From contig JAUJYZ010000236.1 in NCBI GenBank assembly GCA_033675265.1, positions 1 to 64,000 of the forward strand: DNA of 64,000 nucleotides, read 5' to 3'. Position 1 is the first letter of the stretch, and each line of letters begins with the position of its first letter. Below, piece after piece: positions 49,501 through 59,139 of this stretch. The DNA is from Actinostola sp. cb2023. Lineage: Eukaryota > Cnidaria > Anthozoa > Actiniaria > Actinostolidae. A program made the translations under genes and the position numbers. The notes below the pieces were generated by a model, which worked only from the letters and a program-made list of their open reading frames with translations, was not told the DNA's origin and did no database searches.

Positions 49501-50735
49501 TCCTGTACTGATCGAACAAGCGAGGTTATTTAGATGTTTATTATATGGCATTTTTAATCGAGGTCTGATATTTTCCTGTACTGATCGAGCAAGCGAGGTT
49601 ACTAAGTTGTTTATTATATGGTATTTTTAATCGAGGTCTGATATTTTCCTCCTGTACTGATCGAGTAAGCGAGGTTACTAAGTTGGTTATTATATGGCAT
49701 TTTTAATCGAGGTCTGATATTTTCCTGTACTGATCGAGCAAGCGAGGTTACTAAGTTGTTTATTATATGGTATTTTTAATCGAGGTCTGATATTTTCCTG
49801 TACTGATCGAGCAAGCGAGGTTATTTAGATGTTTATTATATGGTATTTTAATCGAGGTCTGATATTTTCCTGTACTGATCGAACAAGCGAGGATATTTAG
49901 ATGTTTATTATATGGCATTTTTAATCGAGGTCTGATATTTTCCTGTACTGATCGAGCAAGCGAGGTTATTAAGCTGTTTATTATATGGCATTTTTAATCG
50001 AGGTCTGATATTTTCCTGTACTGATCGAGCAAGCGAGGTTACTAAGTTGGTTATTATATGGTATTTTTAATCGAGGTCTGATATTTTCCTGTACTGATCG
50101 AGTAAGCGAGGTTACTAAGTTGGTTATTATATGGCATTTTTAATCGAGGTCTGATATGTTCCTGTACTGATCGAGCAAGCGAGGTTATTTAGATGTTTAA
50201 TTTATTATATGGTATTTTAATCGAGGTCTGATATTTTCCTGTACTGATCGAACAAGCGAGGTTATTTAGATGTTTATTATATGGCATTTTTAATCGAGGT
50301 CTGATATTTTCCTGTACTGATCGAGCAAGCGAGGTTATTAAGCTGTTTATTATATGGCATTTTTAATCGAGGTCTGATATTTTCCAGTACTGATCGAGCA
50401 AGCGAGGTTACTAAGTTGGTTATTATATGGTATTTTTAATCGAGGTCTGATATTTTCCTGTACTGATCGAGCAAGCGAGGTTATTAAGTTGTTTATTATA
50501 TGGTATTTTTAATCGAGGTCTGATATTTTCCTGTACTGATCGAGCAAGCGAGGTTACTAAGTTGGTTATTATATGGCATTTTTAATCGAGGTCTGATATT
50601 TTCCTGTACTGATTGAGCAAGCGAGGTTATTAAGTTGTTTATTATATGGCATTTTTAATCGAGGTCTGATATTTTCCTGTACTGATTGAGCAAGCAAGGT
50701 TATTAAGTTGTTTATTATATGGCATTTTTAATCGA
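34553..50735. repeat. 16.2-kb satellite of 73-bp monomers inside an intron
   Basis: About 220 head-to-tail copies of a 73-bp AT-rich monomer with fixed blocks 'gaggtctgatattttcctgt', 'actgatcgagcaagcgaggt' and a variable block 'ta(c/t)taagttg(g/t)ttattatatg(a/g/t)(c/t)att'. Copies are very similar, and most variation is at four or five diagnostic positions. Edge monomers are more divergent (gattgagcaagcaagg near 50685; ctcagtgtactg near 34568), as expected where unequal exchange homogenises the middle. It lies within intron 2 of the PAN-like/EGF/CUB gene, between exons whose splice phases match. Minus-strand frames of ~76 codons are repeat artefacts. Confidence 0.98.
48001..50300. repeat. Higher-order organisation in the 73-bp satellite
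   Basis: Variant monomers recur in order: a 'ttatttagatg' plus short 'tattttaatc' type, a 'gatcgaacaagcg' type, a 'ttattaagctg' type, then 'ttactaagttgg' types, some with 'gatcgagtaagcg'. The marker gatcgaa is at 48054, 48418, 48855, 49510, 49877 and 50246: spacings near 5 monomers (364-369), plus 6 and 9. This is not obvious in the left two-thirds of the array. Confidence 0.75.
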
Positions 50736-51280
50736 ATAGAGGCGCTATTTTTATTGTGACAAAAAATCCGTAATCACCCACGGGCATTACCGCAGAATCT
50801 TGCCCGCTAAACAACCATGAGATCGCGCGATTTTACCGGAAGTAGCTTGTGCCATACAATGACAACTAATCAGATCGCGCGAATTTACCAGAAGTAGCTT
50901 GTGCCATACAATGACAACCAATCAGATCGCGCGATTTTACCGGAAGTAGCTTGTGCCATACTTGAGGCCTTATGCACCTCTTATAGGCGCGTAGAAGATA
51001 GGTGACAGGTGACAGCTTGTGCCATACAATGACAACCAATCAGATCGAGCGATTTTACCGAAAGTAGCTTGTGCCATATAATAATAATGATTATCATATG
51101 ACCCGTATTCGCGCTCTTAATAAAACCATCGGAAAAAGTCACATGATGGGGGCCGGACGTGATGGCGTAAGCAGGTCCGGAAAAAGCCGTCTGGACCAAC
51201 CTAAAATTTTATCTTTCCGCGCGCTATATTTATTAGTTTTACAGGGTTTTTTTCATCCCTTTTTGTAACAAACAACTTGG
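50736..51280. repeat. 52-bp direct repeats and spacer right of the satellite
   Basis: Four copies of 'cagatcgcgcgattttacc' with 'gaagtagcttgtgccatac' (near 50819, 50871, 50923 and 51040); the last is separated by a ~60-bp insertion. No gene. Confidence 0.75.
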
Positions 51281-51283
51281 TCA

Positions 51284-51392
51284 TATGATAAAATGCTTAT
51301 TGACTGAGTTAGATCGGGCAGGAAAGGAAAATATTTGGCCCAGTCTTGGTCAATCAGCACGGACCGCACAACCTCGACTCAAATTATTTCAG

Positions 51393-51429
<37 letters not shown>

Positions 51430-51430
51430 T
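51284..51430. mobile_element. Foldback-type element (TTATTGACTGAGT ends)
   Basis: Inverted CTTATTGACTGAGT and ACTCAGTCAATAAG about 100 bases apart. The ends resemble the TTATTAACCGAG hairpins at 23175 and 29041, suggesting a related family. Confidence 0.55.
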
Positions 51431-51441
51431 TATATTATGCA

Positions 51442-51640
51442 TATACACCTGTTTTCAAAAACGTTGTCCATTTACAAAATACAAAATAGTAAAATAGTAG
51501 AAAGGAATTAATTAGAGAAACTTACAATAAGCCAGAGTTCTGCTTGAGTGCATTTCTTTTGTTTCTCTAATTAATTCCTTTCTACTATTTACTATTTTGT
51601 ATTTTGTAAATGGACAACGTTTTTGAAAACGGGTGTATAT
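51442..51640. mobile_element. Foldback MITE abutting the CUB exon 3 acceptor
   Basis: Two ~78-bp near-perfect arms (containing 'ttgtccatttacaaaataca' and its inverse) around a ~40-bp loop. The right arm ends 13 bases before the splice acceptor AG at 51652-51653. A single arm of the same family lies at 23480-23535 and at the matching place in unit 2 (29360-29405). Confidence 0.85.
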
Positions 51641-51653
51641 TATATATATTCAG

Positions 51654-52007
51654 ATTCTATTATTGTTCAAACTGGATGTAACTACACCGTCATAAATAGA
51701 TTCAGTGGTCGATTTACGTCACCTGGTTACCCTGGCAACTATGACCACTTGGAAAAATGCTCGTGGGCCTTGACTGCACCCAACCAAAGAATCTCTCTAA
51801 CATTTGAGAGTTTTAACACTGAGTTAAGGTATGATTATGTAAGACTGTACGACGGTAATTCAAGCTCCTCGCCACTTCTTGCTCAATTCCATGGCGACAG
51901 TCTGCCATCAAACATCACCACCTCATCATCAACCAAACTCTACATCACCTTCACTACGGATGGTTCAAATGTGAAGACTGGGTTTTCTGCAAAGTATCAA
52001 CTTCAAG
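51654..52007 (+). CDS. Secreted PAN-like/EGF/CUB protein, exon 3 (first CUB domain)
   Basis: Acceptor ...TATATTCAG|AT and donor CAAG|GTCAGT enclose a 354-nt exon with symmetrical phase 1-1, so its duplication leaves the frame intact; it joins exon 2 in phase. It encodes a full CUB domain: GCNYTVINRFSG, SPGYPGNYDHLEKCSWAL, LTFESFNTE, YDYVRLYDG, LPSNITTSSSTKLYITFTTDG and GFSAKYQL. The first two CUB cysteines are present. The second pair is missing: Arg-Tyr stands where Cys precedes DYV, and FHG replaces the usual CG. Acidic residues of the calcium-binding CUB type (FESF, YDYV, TTDGSN) are kept. CUB domains mediate extracellular protein binding. Confidence 0.88.
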
Positions 52008-52085
52008 GTCAGTTTTATGAATAACATAGTTACATTCATTATGCAATATATACGTATTCTGCATATACCGTACTCTATAAAAGTA

Positions 52086-52526
52086 TTTCTAGTGCATATA
52101 CTGTACTGTGGTGCATATACTGTACTCTGGTGTACATACCGTACTGTGGTGTATATACCGTACTGTGGTGTATATACCTTACTATGGTGTATATGTCGTA
52201 CTATGGTACCGTACTGTGGTGTATATACCGTACTGTGGTGCATATACCGTGCTGGTGCATATATCGTACTGGTGCATATACTGTGCTGGTGCATATATGG
52301 TACTGGTGCATATACCGTGCTGGTGCATATACCGTACTCTGGTGCATATACCGTACTGGTTGGTGCATATATCACACTGGTGCATATATCGGCCTGGTGC
52401 ATATACCGTACTGGTTGGTGCATATACCGTATACTATGGTGCTTATACCGTACTGGTGCATATACCGTACTGCGGTTGGTGCATATACCGTATACTATGG
52501 TGCTTATATCGTACTGGTGCATATAC
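52086..52526. repeat. Short minisatellite, 'ggtgcatataccgtact' orientation
   Basis: About 24 copies of a 17-20-bp unit in the intron between the two CUB exons. It continues to about 52840 after a MITE, then appears in the opposite orientation. All overlapping open frames rich in Cys-Ile-Tyr-Arg-Thr are artefacts. Confidence 0.93.
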
Positions 52527-52717
52527 GAGGGTCTGAATGGGGGGGGGGGGGGGGGGGGGTGTATGTGTCAATTGTCAGTTGTCAGTTAAAGGTTAGTTAA
52601 CTATTAACTGGTCATATCCTGTTTTGAACAATTGAACGTGTTTGATACTTCGATTGTCAGTTGACAGTTATTTTTAAAGCGTTTTGTCAATTGTCAGTTA
52701 ACACCATTCAGACCCTC
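52527..52717. mobile_element. MITE with (G)21 tract, inserted in the minisatellite
   Basis: Inverted ends GAGGGTCTGAATGG (52527) and CCATTCAGACCCTC (to 52717) are flanked by TATAC-like minisatellite sequence. Just inside the left end is a run of 21 G (52539-52559). Several 'attgtcagtt' copies fill the interior. No coding. Confidence 0.75.
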
Positions 52718-52944
52718 TTATACTGTACTCTGGCAGGAGCTGACTCTGGTGCATATATCGTACTGGTGCATATATCGTACTGGTGCATATATCGGCCTGG
52801 TGCATATATCGGCTTGGTGCCATGATATACCGTCATGCACCAGAGTACGGTATACGCACCAGTACGGTATATGCACCAAGCCGATATATGCACCAGTATG
52901 ATATATTCACCAACCAGTACGGTATACGCACCAGTATGATATAT
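52718..52944. repeat. Minisatellite with orientation switch
   Basis: The array continues in the plus orientation to about 52825, then switches at 'catgatataccgtcatgcac' to the inverted unit (cagtacggtatatgcacc). The two halves could pair as a long inverted repeat. Confidence 0.8.
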
Positions 52945-53673
52945 CAGGGGCGTAGCGTGCTTGTTTTGCAATGTACGCACATAGCAACGAGCGACGAAGG
53001 CGTGAGCTTCTAGGGGGGTGAGGGGGCATGCCCCCCCCTGAAAATTTAGAATTCTAGAGCCTTGGAAATACCATTTTCTTCGTTTTCCAGCGGACTTTCT
53101 CGCTACATAAATACATAGTAAAATGCATTTATCACTCAGTTTTATGGGGGGATTTATGTAAAGGTTATATAAAGGATTCAGAAAAGGATTTATGTAAAGG
53201 TTGTGTAAATGATTTATGAGTATTGGTTAAAAGATTTATGTAAACAGGTTATATATACCGCTACCGTTATATATAGCGATATAATAACACGAGGCGAAGC
53301 CAGTTTTTTGGTATTTATTTTGTTTGAGACTGTACTAACTACAATCATCATTATACATGCCTACAATGACTGACTGAAAGGGGAAATGTATTGGGGGACA
53401 CAATCTGACGAGCGGCGAAGGTGCGAGCTCGTAGGAGGATGCGGGGATATGCTCCCCGAAACTTTTTTGAGTTATAGGGTCTCCAAAATAGCATTTTCCT
53501 GCCTTCTGTGAGTAGTTTCCAGCAAGTAATCAGCCGTGAGCTGTTAAGATTTTGTCTTAGATTTCATTTTATTTTAAATATTTTTATGTTTTTTTATAAT
53601 ATATACATATATTAAGGATTTTAAATTGTACGCACGTGCGTGCGTACGGGCGTATATGCACGCTACGCCCCTG
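52945..53673. mobile_element. Non-autonomous hAT-like element, 729 bp
   Basis: Ends CAGGGGCGTAGCGTGC (left) and GCACGCTACGCCCCTG (right) are perfect 16-bp inverted repeats of the CAG...CTG hAT type. It interrupts the inverted minisatellite; the flanks share TATAT, though repetition hides the exact duplication length. Two internal segments resemble each other ('gagcgacgaaggcgtgagct' near 52988; 'gagcggcgaaggtgcgagct' near 53410). No transposase frame. Confidence 0.75.
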
Positions 53674-54507
53674 TATATACACCAACCAGTACGGTATACG
53701 CACCAGTATGATATATACACCAACCAGTACGGTATACGCACCAGTATGATATATACACCAACCAATACGGTATACGCACCAGTATGATATATACACCAAC
53801 CAGTACGGTATACGCACCAGTATGATATATACACCAACCAGTACGGTATACGCACCAGTATGATATATACACCAACCAGTACGGTATACGCACCAGTATG
53901 ATATATACACCAACCAGTACGGTATACGCACCAGTATGATATATACACCAACCAGTACGGTATACGCACCAGTATGATATATACACCAACCAGTACGGTA
54001 TACGCACCAGTATGATATATACACCAACCAGTACGGTATACGCACCAGTATGATATATACACCAACCAGTACGGTATACGCACCAGTATGATATATACAC
54101 CAACCAGTACGGTATACGCACCAGTATGATATATACGCCAACCAGTACGGTATATGCACCAAGCCGATATATGCACCAACCAGTACGGTATACGCACCAG
54201 TATGATATATACACCAACCAGTACGGTATACGCACCAGTATGATAAGTACGGTATATGCACCAGTATGATATATACACCAACCAGTACGGTATATGCACC
54301 AGTATGATATATACACCAACCAGTACGGTATACGCACCAGTATGATAAGTACGGTATATGCACCAGTATGATATATACACCAACCAGTACGGTATATGCA
54401 CCAAGCCGATATATGCACCAACCAGTACGGTATACGCACCAGTATGATATATACACCAACCAGTACGGTATATGCACCAGGCCGATATATGCACCAAGCC
54501 GATATAT
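53674..54507. repeat. 38-bp minisatellite, inverted orientation
   Basis: About 22 copies of a 38-bp unit containing 'accaaccagtacggtatacg' and 'caccagtatgatatatac'. It is the reverse orientation of the 52086 array. Minus-strand frames up to 363 codons over this stretch are translation of the repeat, not genes. Confidence 0.95.
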
Positions 54508-54807
54508 GCTTAGTACTAAGACAAATTTGAATATAAAAGTAGATATGCAAAGATTATACAACGCAGAATGAGTCGATCGGGTTGATGAGGAGTTAGAACT
54601 ATCTTCAATGTATTTAATACTGATTGCGACACAGAATTGTAAGTGTATACTTTCGGATTTAGCAACCTTAGGCAACTGTTACTTTCGGGGGTCGTACGTC
54701 GCTACTTTCGGGGTGCTAAAATCGTTAACTTTTAGGAGCGGCATACCGCGTACCTTGTACGACATCGTATAAGGGGACGTATTTTATTATGACTATTACT
54801 TTTGTTA

Positions 54808-55012
54808 CATTTAACAAATATAAAACGTTTCCCGTGTTTACATAGCCTAATATAAACACGAGGGAAGTTTGGGAGAAGTCGAGAGCTATTGTGTAAAACC
54901 GAGCCGTTAGGCGAGGTTTTATACACAGAGCTCGATACTTCTCCCAAACTTTCCCGAGTGTTTATATCAGGCTATGTAAACACGGGAAAACGTTTTCTAT
55001 TTGTTTTATAAA
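54808..55012. mobile_element. Foldback element, ~90-bp arms
   Basis: Arms containing 'gtgtttacatagcc', 'agtttgggagaagt' and their inverses fold back around a 'ccgagccgttaggcgagg' centre. The motif 'tgtttacatagcct' reappears at about 55968 near the right end of family Y, so this may be the left part of a ~1.2-kb element. Confidence 0.7.
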
Positions 55013-55514
55013 ATAACTAAAACGCCTTTATTTACGCGAGATTTTAGTAATCAAAATTTCAATTCTCCTGAAAAGAGTCAGAAATCGCCCATCATCCAAT
55101 CAAATCTCACGAAAGAAATCAAAATGGCAAAGCGACTCGACAACTTTTGACACGAAAAACGCTTTGAAGAATGCTATTTTCTGTCAGAAAATTACAGAAG
55201 AATGCTTGTTACACTTTGTTTTTGTATCCTGTGAACACGAAACACGAAGAAAAGTGAGAAAAGCTGAGCCGAATCACGATCAATGACGAAGAGTCGTCAA
55301 ACTTTCTGAAATATTTGACATCTTGATGAATGGAGCACGAAGTCAGGTAGCCAAATATCTACAGTTTTTGTTGTATTTTTGAATCTTTTCGTCGCTTTTC
55401 TCGACAAGAATGTATAAACGATGGACGTTTCTGAGACATTTGAAGATGTTTTTTCTCTTTGACATATTTTACTAGAGATATGAATCTTCTGGCGAACCAG
55501 CCGTGTAGCTACTT

Positions 55515-56036
55515 ACAAGAATCGCTCTGTTTTTACTTTTTTGTGAGTATTAAATACGGCTATCTTTTCTTGATATTTTCAGTCGTACACTTGAGAAAAT
55601 ATAAGACTTATGTGTAGCTAAGTATAACTTACAAAATGGTTAGTATGTGATTGAGAAAACTGAGCCGTTATATTTAGTTTTCTTCGTTATTGTGTACAGA
55701 AATAAGTGGACGACGTCGAATTTCTTGCCGGCCGAGTTTGAATGAACTTGAAGCTCGATTCTTGCAAAATTAATTTTCGGTTAAAATAATCAAAATCACA
55801 TCTAGATAGAACTTGAACTTAACTAAACAAGAAAAACTGTAATTCTATAGCTTTTGTTTAGTAAATAAAACATGTTTGACAACAGAAAAAAATACATTTG
55901 TGGTCAGTTATTTTTACAATCAAATCCACTGCATCGCTTCAAGGTTGTTCAAGGTCATGAACCATGTTTACATAGCCTCATATCAACATAGTAATTAACC
56001 AATCAGAGCGCGCGTTATATCTAAATTATTTTATAA
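55515..56036. repeat. Dispersed repeat family Y, copy 2
   Basis: Matches 33591-34083, without that copy's extra ~80-bp duplication but with a ~20-bp segment ('tcgaatttcttgccggccga') missing there. The preceding 55013-55514 is AT-rich with no supportable gene. Confidence 0.7.
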
Positions 56037-56253
56037 TTGCTTATGTTACATTTGCTTATCACGTGCTGTTTGCTAGTGCTGTTCGTCATCTAATCTTATC
56101 ATCTCTCTATAGAGAGGGGATCGTTACTTTCGGGATTTGTTAACAAGCATCATTTTTTACTGTTACTTTCAGGGGGGCTCGCTACTTTCGGAACTTTACG
56201 GTATGTTTTCCTTATGAATTATTAATGAATATTATATATATATATATATACAG

Positions 56254-56607
56254 ATTCTATTATTGTTCAAACTGGATGTAACTACACCGTCATAAATAGC
56301 TACAGTGGTCGATTTACGTCACCTGGTTACCCTGGCAACTATGGCCAATCGGAAAAATGCTCGTGGGCCTTGACTGCACCCAACCAAAGAATCTCTCTAA
56401 CATTTGAGAGTTTTAATACTGAGGCAAATTGTGATTATGTAAAGCTGTACGATGGTGATTCAAGCTCCTCGCCGCTTCTTGCTCAATTCCATGGCAGCAG
56501 TCTGCCATCAAGCATCACCACCTCAGCATCAACCAAACTCTACATCACCTTCACTACGGATGGTTCAAATGTGAGGACTGGGTTTTCTGCAAAGTATCAA
56601 CTTCAAG
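56254..56607 (+). CDS. Secreted PAN-like/EGF/CUB protein, exon 4 (second CUB domain)
   Basis: A 354-nt duplicate of exon 3, same phase (1-1), differing at only a few dozen bases. Acceptor ...TATACAG|AT is preceded by a TA-rich run and the family X terminal motif. It differs from exon 3 in having Cys before DYV (EANCDYVKLYDG), while FHG still replaces the fourth cysteine, leaving an unpaired third Cys. The donor GTTAGT follows CAAG at 56607, but without splicing the frame stops at TAG 56610-56612, so this may be the last coding exon (product about 390 residues) or an internal one. No further CUB-like exon is seen to 64000. High similarity shows recent exon duplication or gene conversion. Confidence 0.85.
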
Positions 56608-56639
56608 GTTAGTTTTATTTAATAACATATTATAAATCA

Positions 56640-57030
56640 GGAACTATGACTACGGTAACCGCGCAAGGCTTCGTCACACCAAACAACATGGCCGCCATAT
56701 TGTACTCATTGATTGAAAAGGCCTGGAAACTAGTAAAAAGTTGTCCCAGGTAGGCGAGTTATCCCGGCAACGTTTACGTGCAAAACCGGGAAAAATAGGG
56801 AAAAATATAACCCTAGCGGTAGGGTAACCCTACCAGCCTTGTAAACACGTACGCGAAAAAGAGAAGAAACCTACGAGTGTTAGGATAGCCTACACTGTAG
56901 GGTAACTAGGGTAACCCTCCCCCTTGTAAACAGGGCCTAACGCTTCTCTCGTCTTATTCCAATTCCTGCGTGCTTCTATAACTCAGAAGCACGCTGTCTC
57001 GTTTTCTATATCTTTAGTTACCGATTTATT
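56640..57030. other. Non-coding stretch with 'tagggtaaccct' motifs
   Basis: Contains repeated and inverted 'ctagggtaaccct' and 'tgtaaaca' motifs (56805-56940) and no gene. It may be a degraded DNA-element end. Confidence 0.4.
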
Positions 57031-57197
57031 AGAATCGTTTTCGTATGAGTGGGAAGTAGTTACGGTACAGTTAGTGGCGTGCGGTGACGTCACCATGCCG
57101 TGTCCTATCATTCTGATTGGTTGAGCAATGAATTTGTGATTGGTTGAATAGATTCTCTTAATTACCGTAGGTTTCCCACTCGTACGAAAACGACTCT
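57031..57197. mobile_element. Foldback MITE, 167 bp
   Basis: Ends AGAATCGTTTTCGTATGAGT and the inverse (with AGAGTCG), including TGGGAA and TTACGGTA blocks in both arms (~35 bp). Confidence 0.75.
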
Positions 57198-57204
57198 ATG
57201 TAAT

Positions 57205-57580
57205 GTATACAGTACTGGTGCATACATCATACCGTACTGGTGTATACATCATACCGTACTGGTGTATACATCATACAGTACTGGTGCATACATCATACAG
57301 TACTGGTGCATACATCATACCGTACTGGTGTATACATCATACCGTACTGGTGTATACATCATACAGTACTGGTGCATACATCATACCGTATACATCATAC
57401 GTACTGGTGTATACATCATACAGTACTGGTGCATACATATACCGGTGCATACATCATCATACCGTACTGGTGCATACATCATACGGTGTACTGGTGCATA
57501 CATCATACCGTACTGGTGCATACATCATACCGTACTGGTGCATACATCATACCGTACTGGTGCATACATCATACCGTCAA
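57205..57580. repeat. 22-bp minisatellite
   Basis: About 17 copies of 'tactggtgcatacatcatac'-type units (gca/gta variants). Related in wording to the 52086 and 53674 arrays (tactggtgcata). Overlapping frames are artefacts. Confidence 0.93.
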
Positions 57581-58015
57581 GCTACATCTATCTTAAGTTC
57601 ACGGCTAATTATTACGTTTATATTAATAGAATAAAGCTGAATATCAAACCACGTGACCACGGTATTCCCTAATAAGGACAACACCGTAAGGCGTTTGGAC
57701 AGCGAAATGCATGCTATATGAGATGTATGTAACGTGAGTGATTCAAATACGTGTATTCAATGAATTATACGATGTACACTGCATGGATATCCAATCAATT
57801 ATTGTAGCCAATCAGACGTATGATGACGTATAATCTTCTTAGATTTCAATGCATGACATTACCGGGACAGGAAGCCCAACTTCAGTAAAACAATCGTCTG
57901 TAAAGCGTAGTTTTCACTATACGACTCAAGTGTAAGAAATTTGTGTTGTGTGAAAATGATCCCGACATGCACGAAATAAAAACAATTGACTCTTGGACTT
58001 GCGCTTTATAAATTC

Positions 58016-58735
58016 TTGCGTACGTCAGGCCCGTTTTCACGTTGACATAATGCCTCTTGTGCTTGTGCTTATGCTTGCGTCAGGCCCGTCTTCACAGTGA
58101 CATAAGGCCTCTTGTGCTTGCACTTATGCTTGCGTCAGGCACGTCTTCACAGTGACATATGGCCTCTTGTGCTTTCGCTTATGCTTGCGTCAGGCACGTC
58201 TTCACAGTGACATAAGGCCTCTTGTGCTTGCGCTTATGCTTGCGTCAGGCCCGTCTTCACAGTAACATAAGGCCTCTTGTGCTTGCGTCAGGTCCGTCTT
58301 CACAGTGACATAAGGCCTCTTGTGCTTGCGTCAGGTCCGTCTTCACAGTGACATAAGACCTCTTGACAATGTGCTTGCGCTTATGCTTGCGTCAGACCCG
58401 TCTTCACAGTGACATAAGGCCTCTTGTGCTTGCGCTTATGCTTGCGTCAGGCCCGTCTTCACAGTGACATAAGGCCTCTTGTGCTTGCGCTTATGCTTGC
58501 GTCAGGCCCGTCTTCACAGGGACATAAGGCCTCTTGTGCTTGCGCTTATGCTTGCGTCAGGCCCGTCTTCACAGTGACATAAGGCCTCTTGACAATGTGC
58601 TTGCGTTTATGCTTGCGCGAGACCCGTCTTCACAGTGACATAAGACCTTTTGCGCTTGCGCTTATGCTTGCGTCAGGCCCGTTTTCACAGTGACATAAGG
58701 CCTCTTGTACTTGTGCTTAGGCTTTGACAGATTGA
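58016..58735. repeat. 56-bp minisatellite
   Basis: About 13 units with 'gcttgcgtcaggcccgtctt', 'cacagtgacataaggcctct' and 'tgtgcttgcgcttatgc'. Two units near 58280-58330 lack the 'gcgcttatgcttgcg' part, and two carry a 'gacaat' insertion. No coding. Confidence 0.95.
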
Positions 58736-58994
58736 ACACAGTGATCATGCAGCAACGCATAATTAGTCAGTTTGCTTAGGATATTCATCGAATTATCGAA
58801 TGCTAAGTCTACAAATCAATGTGTTGATAATCCACCTGTACTGTCCTGGGCTTCCTTTGTCGAGTGGAAGACTGGGTTCCAATCACGACCGCAAAGCATC
58901 TATGCCCATCAATTGGCCATTTGAAATTTTGCAGAACTCATTTCTTTCTGGTATTTGTGCATTTCTTGTATTCAATGTTAATGCTGTATATATA

Positions 58995-59134
58995 GTGCAG
59001 ATTTCGTATGACTGTGAAAAATCACAGCGCACGGCACGGCACGGTCACGGCACGGATTCATTCGAAATCCTAAATCATCATGGTCATAGCACGTCCGTGA
59101 CGTAAGTTTTTCACAGTCATACGAAATCTGCTCT
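58995..59134. mobile_element. Foldback MITE, ~140 bp
   Basis: Perfect 25-bp inverted arms (AGATTTCGTATGACTGTGAA on the left) around a centre with 'cacggcacggcacggtcacg'. Confidence 0.8.
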
Positions 59135-59139
59135 ATTGC

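Noticed and set aside
34553..50735. CRISPR-like array
   Set aside because: Units are contiguous 73-bp tandem copies with no unique spacers; the context is eukaryotic with introns.
52017..52600. Plus-strand frames of 142-190 codons overlapping the end of the first CUB exon
   Set aside because: They run over the short minisatellite and a poly-G tract; the exon's phase-1 donor gives a simpler explanation.
53574..54675. Three overlapping minus-strand frames of 295-363 codons rich in WCIYRTG-like repeats
   Set aside because: They translate the 38-bp minisatellite in different frames; no start context, domain or non-repeat coding sequence supports a protein.
58016..58735. CRISPR-like or tRNA-like repeat cluster
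   Set aside because: The 56-bp units are directly tandem without spacers and do not fold as tRNA; ordinary minisatellite.
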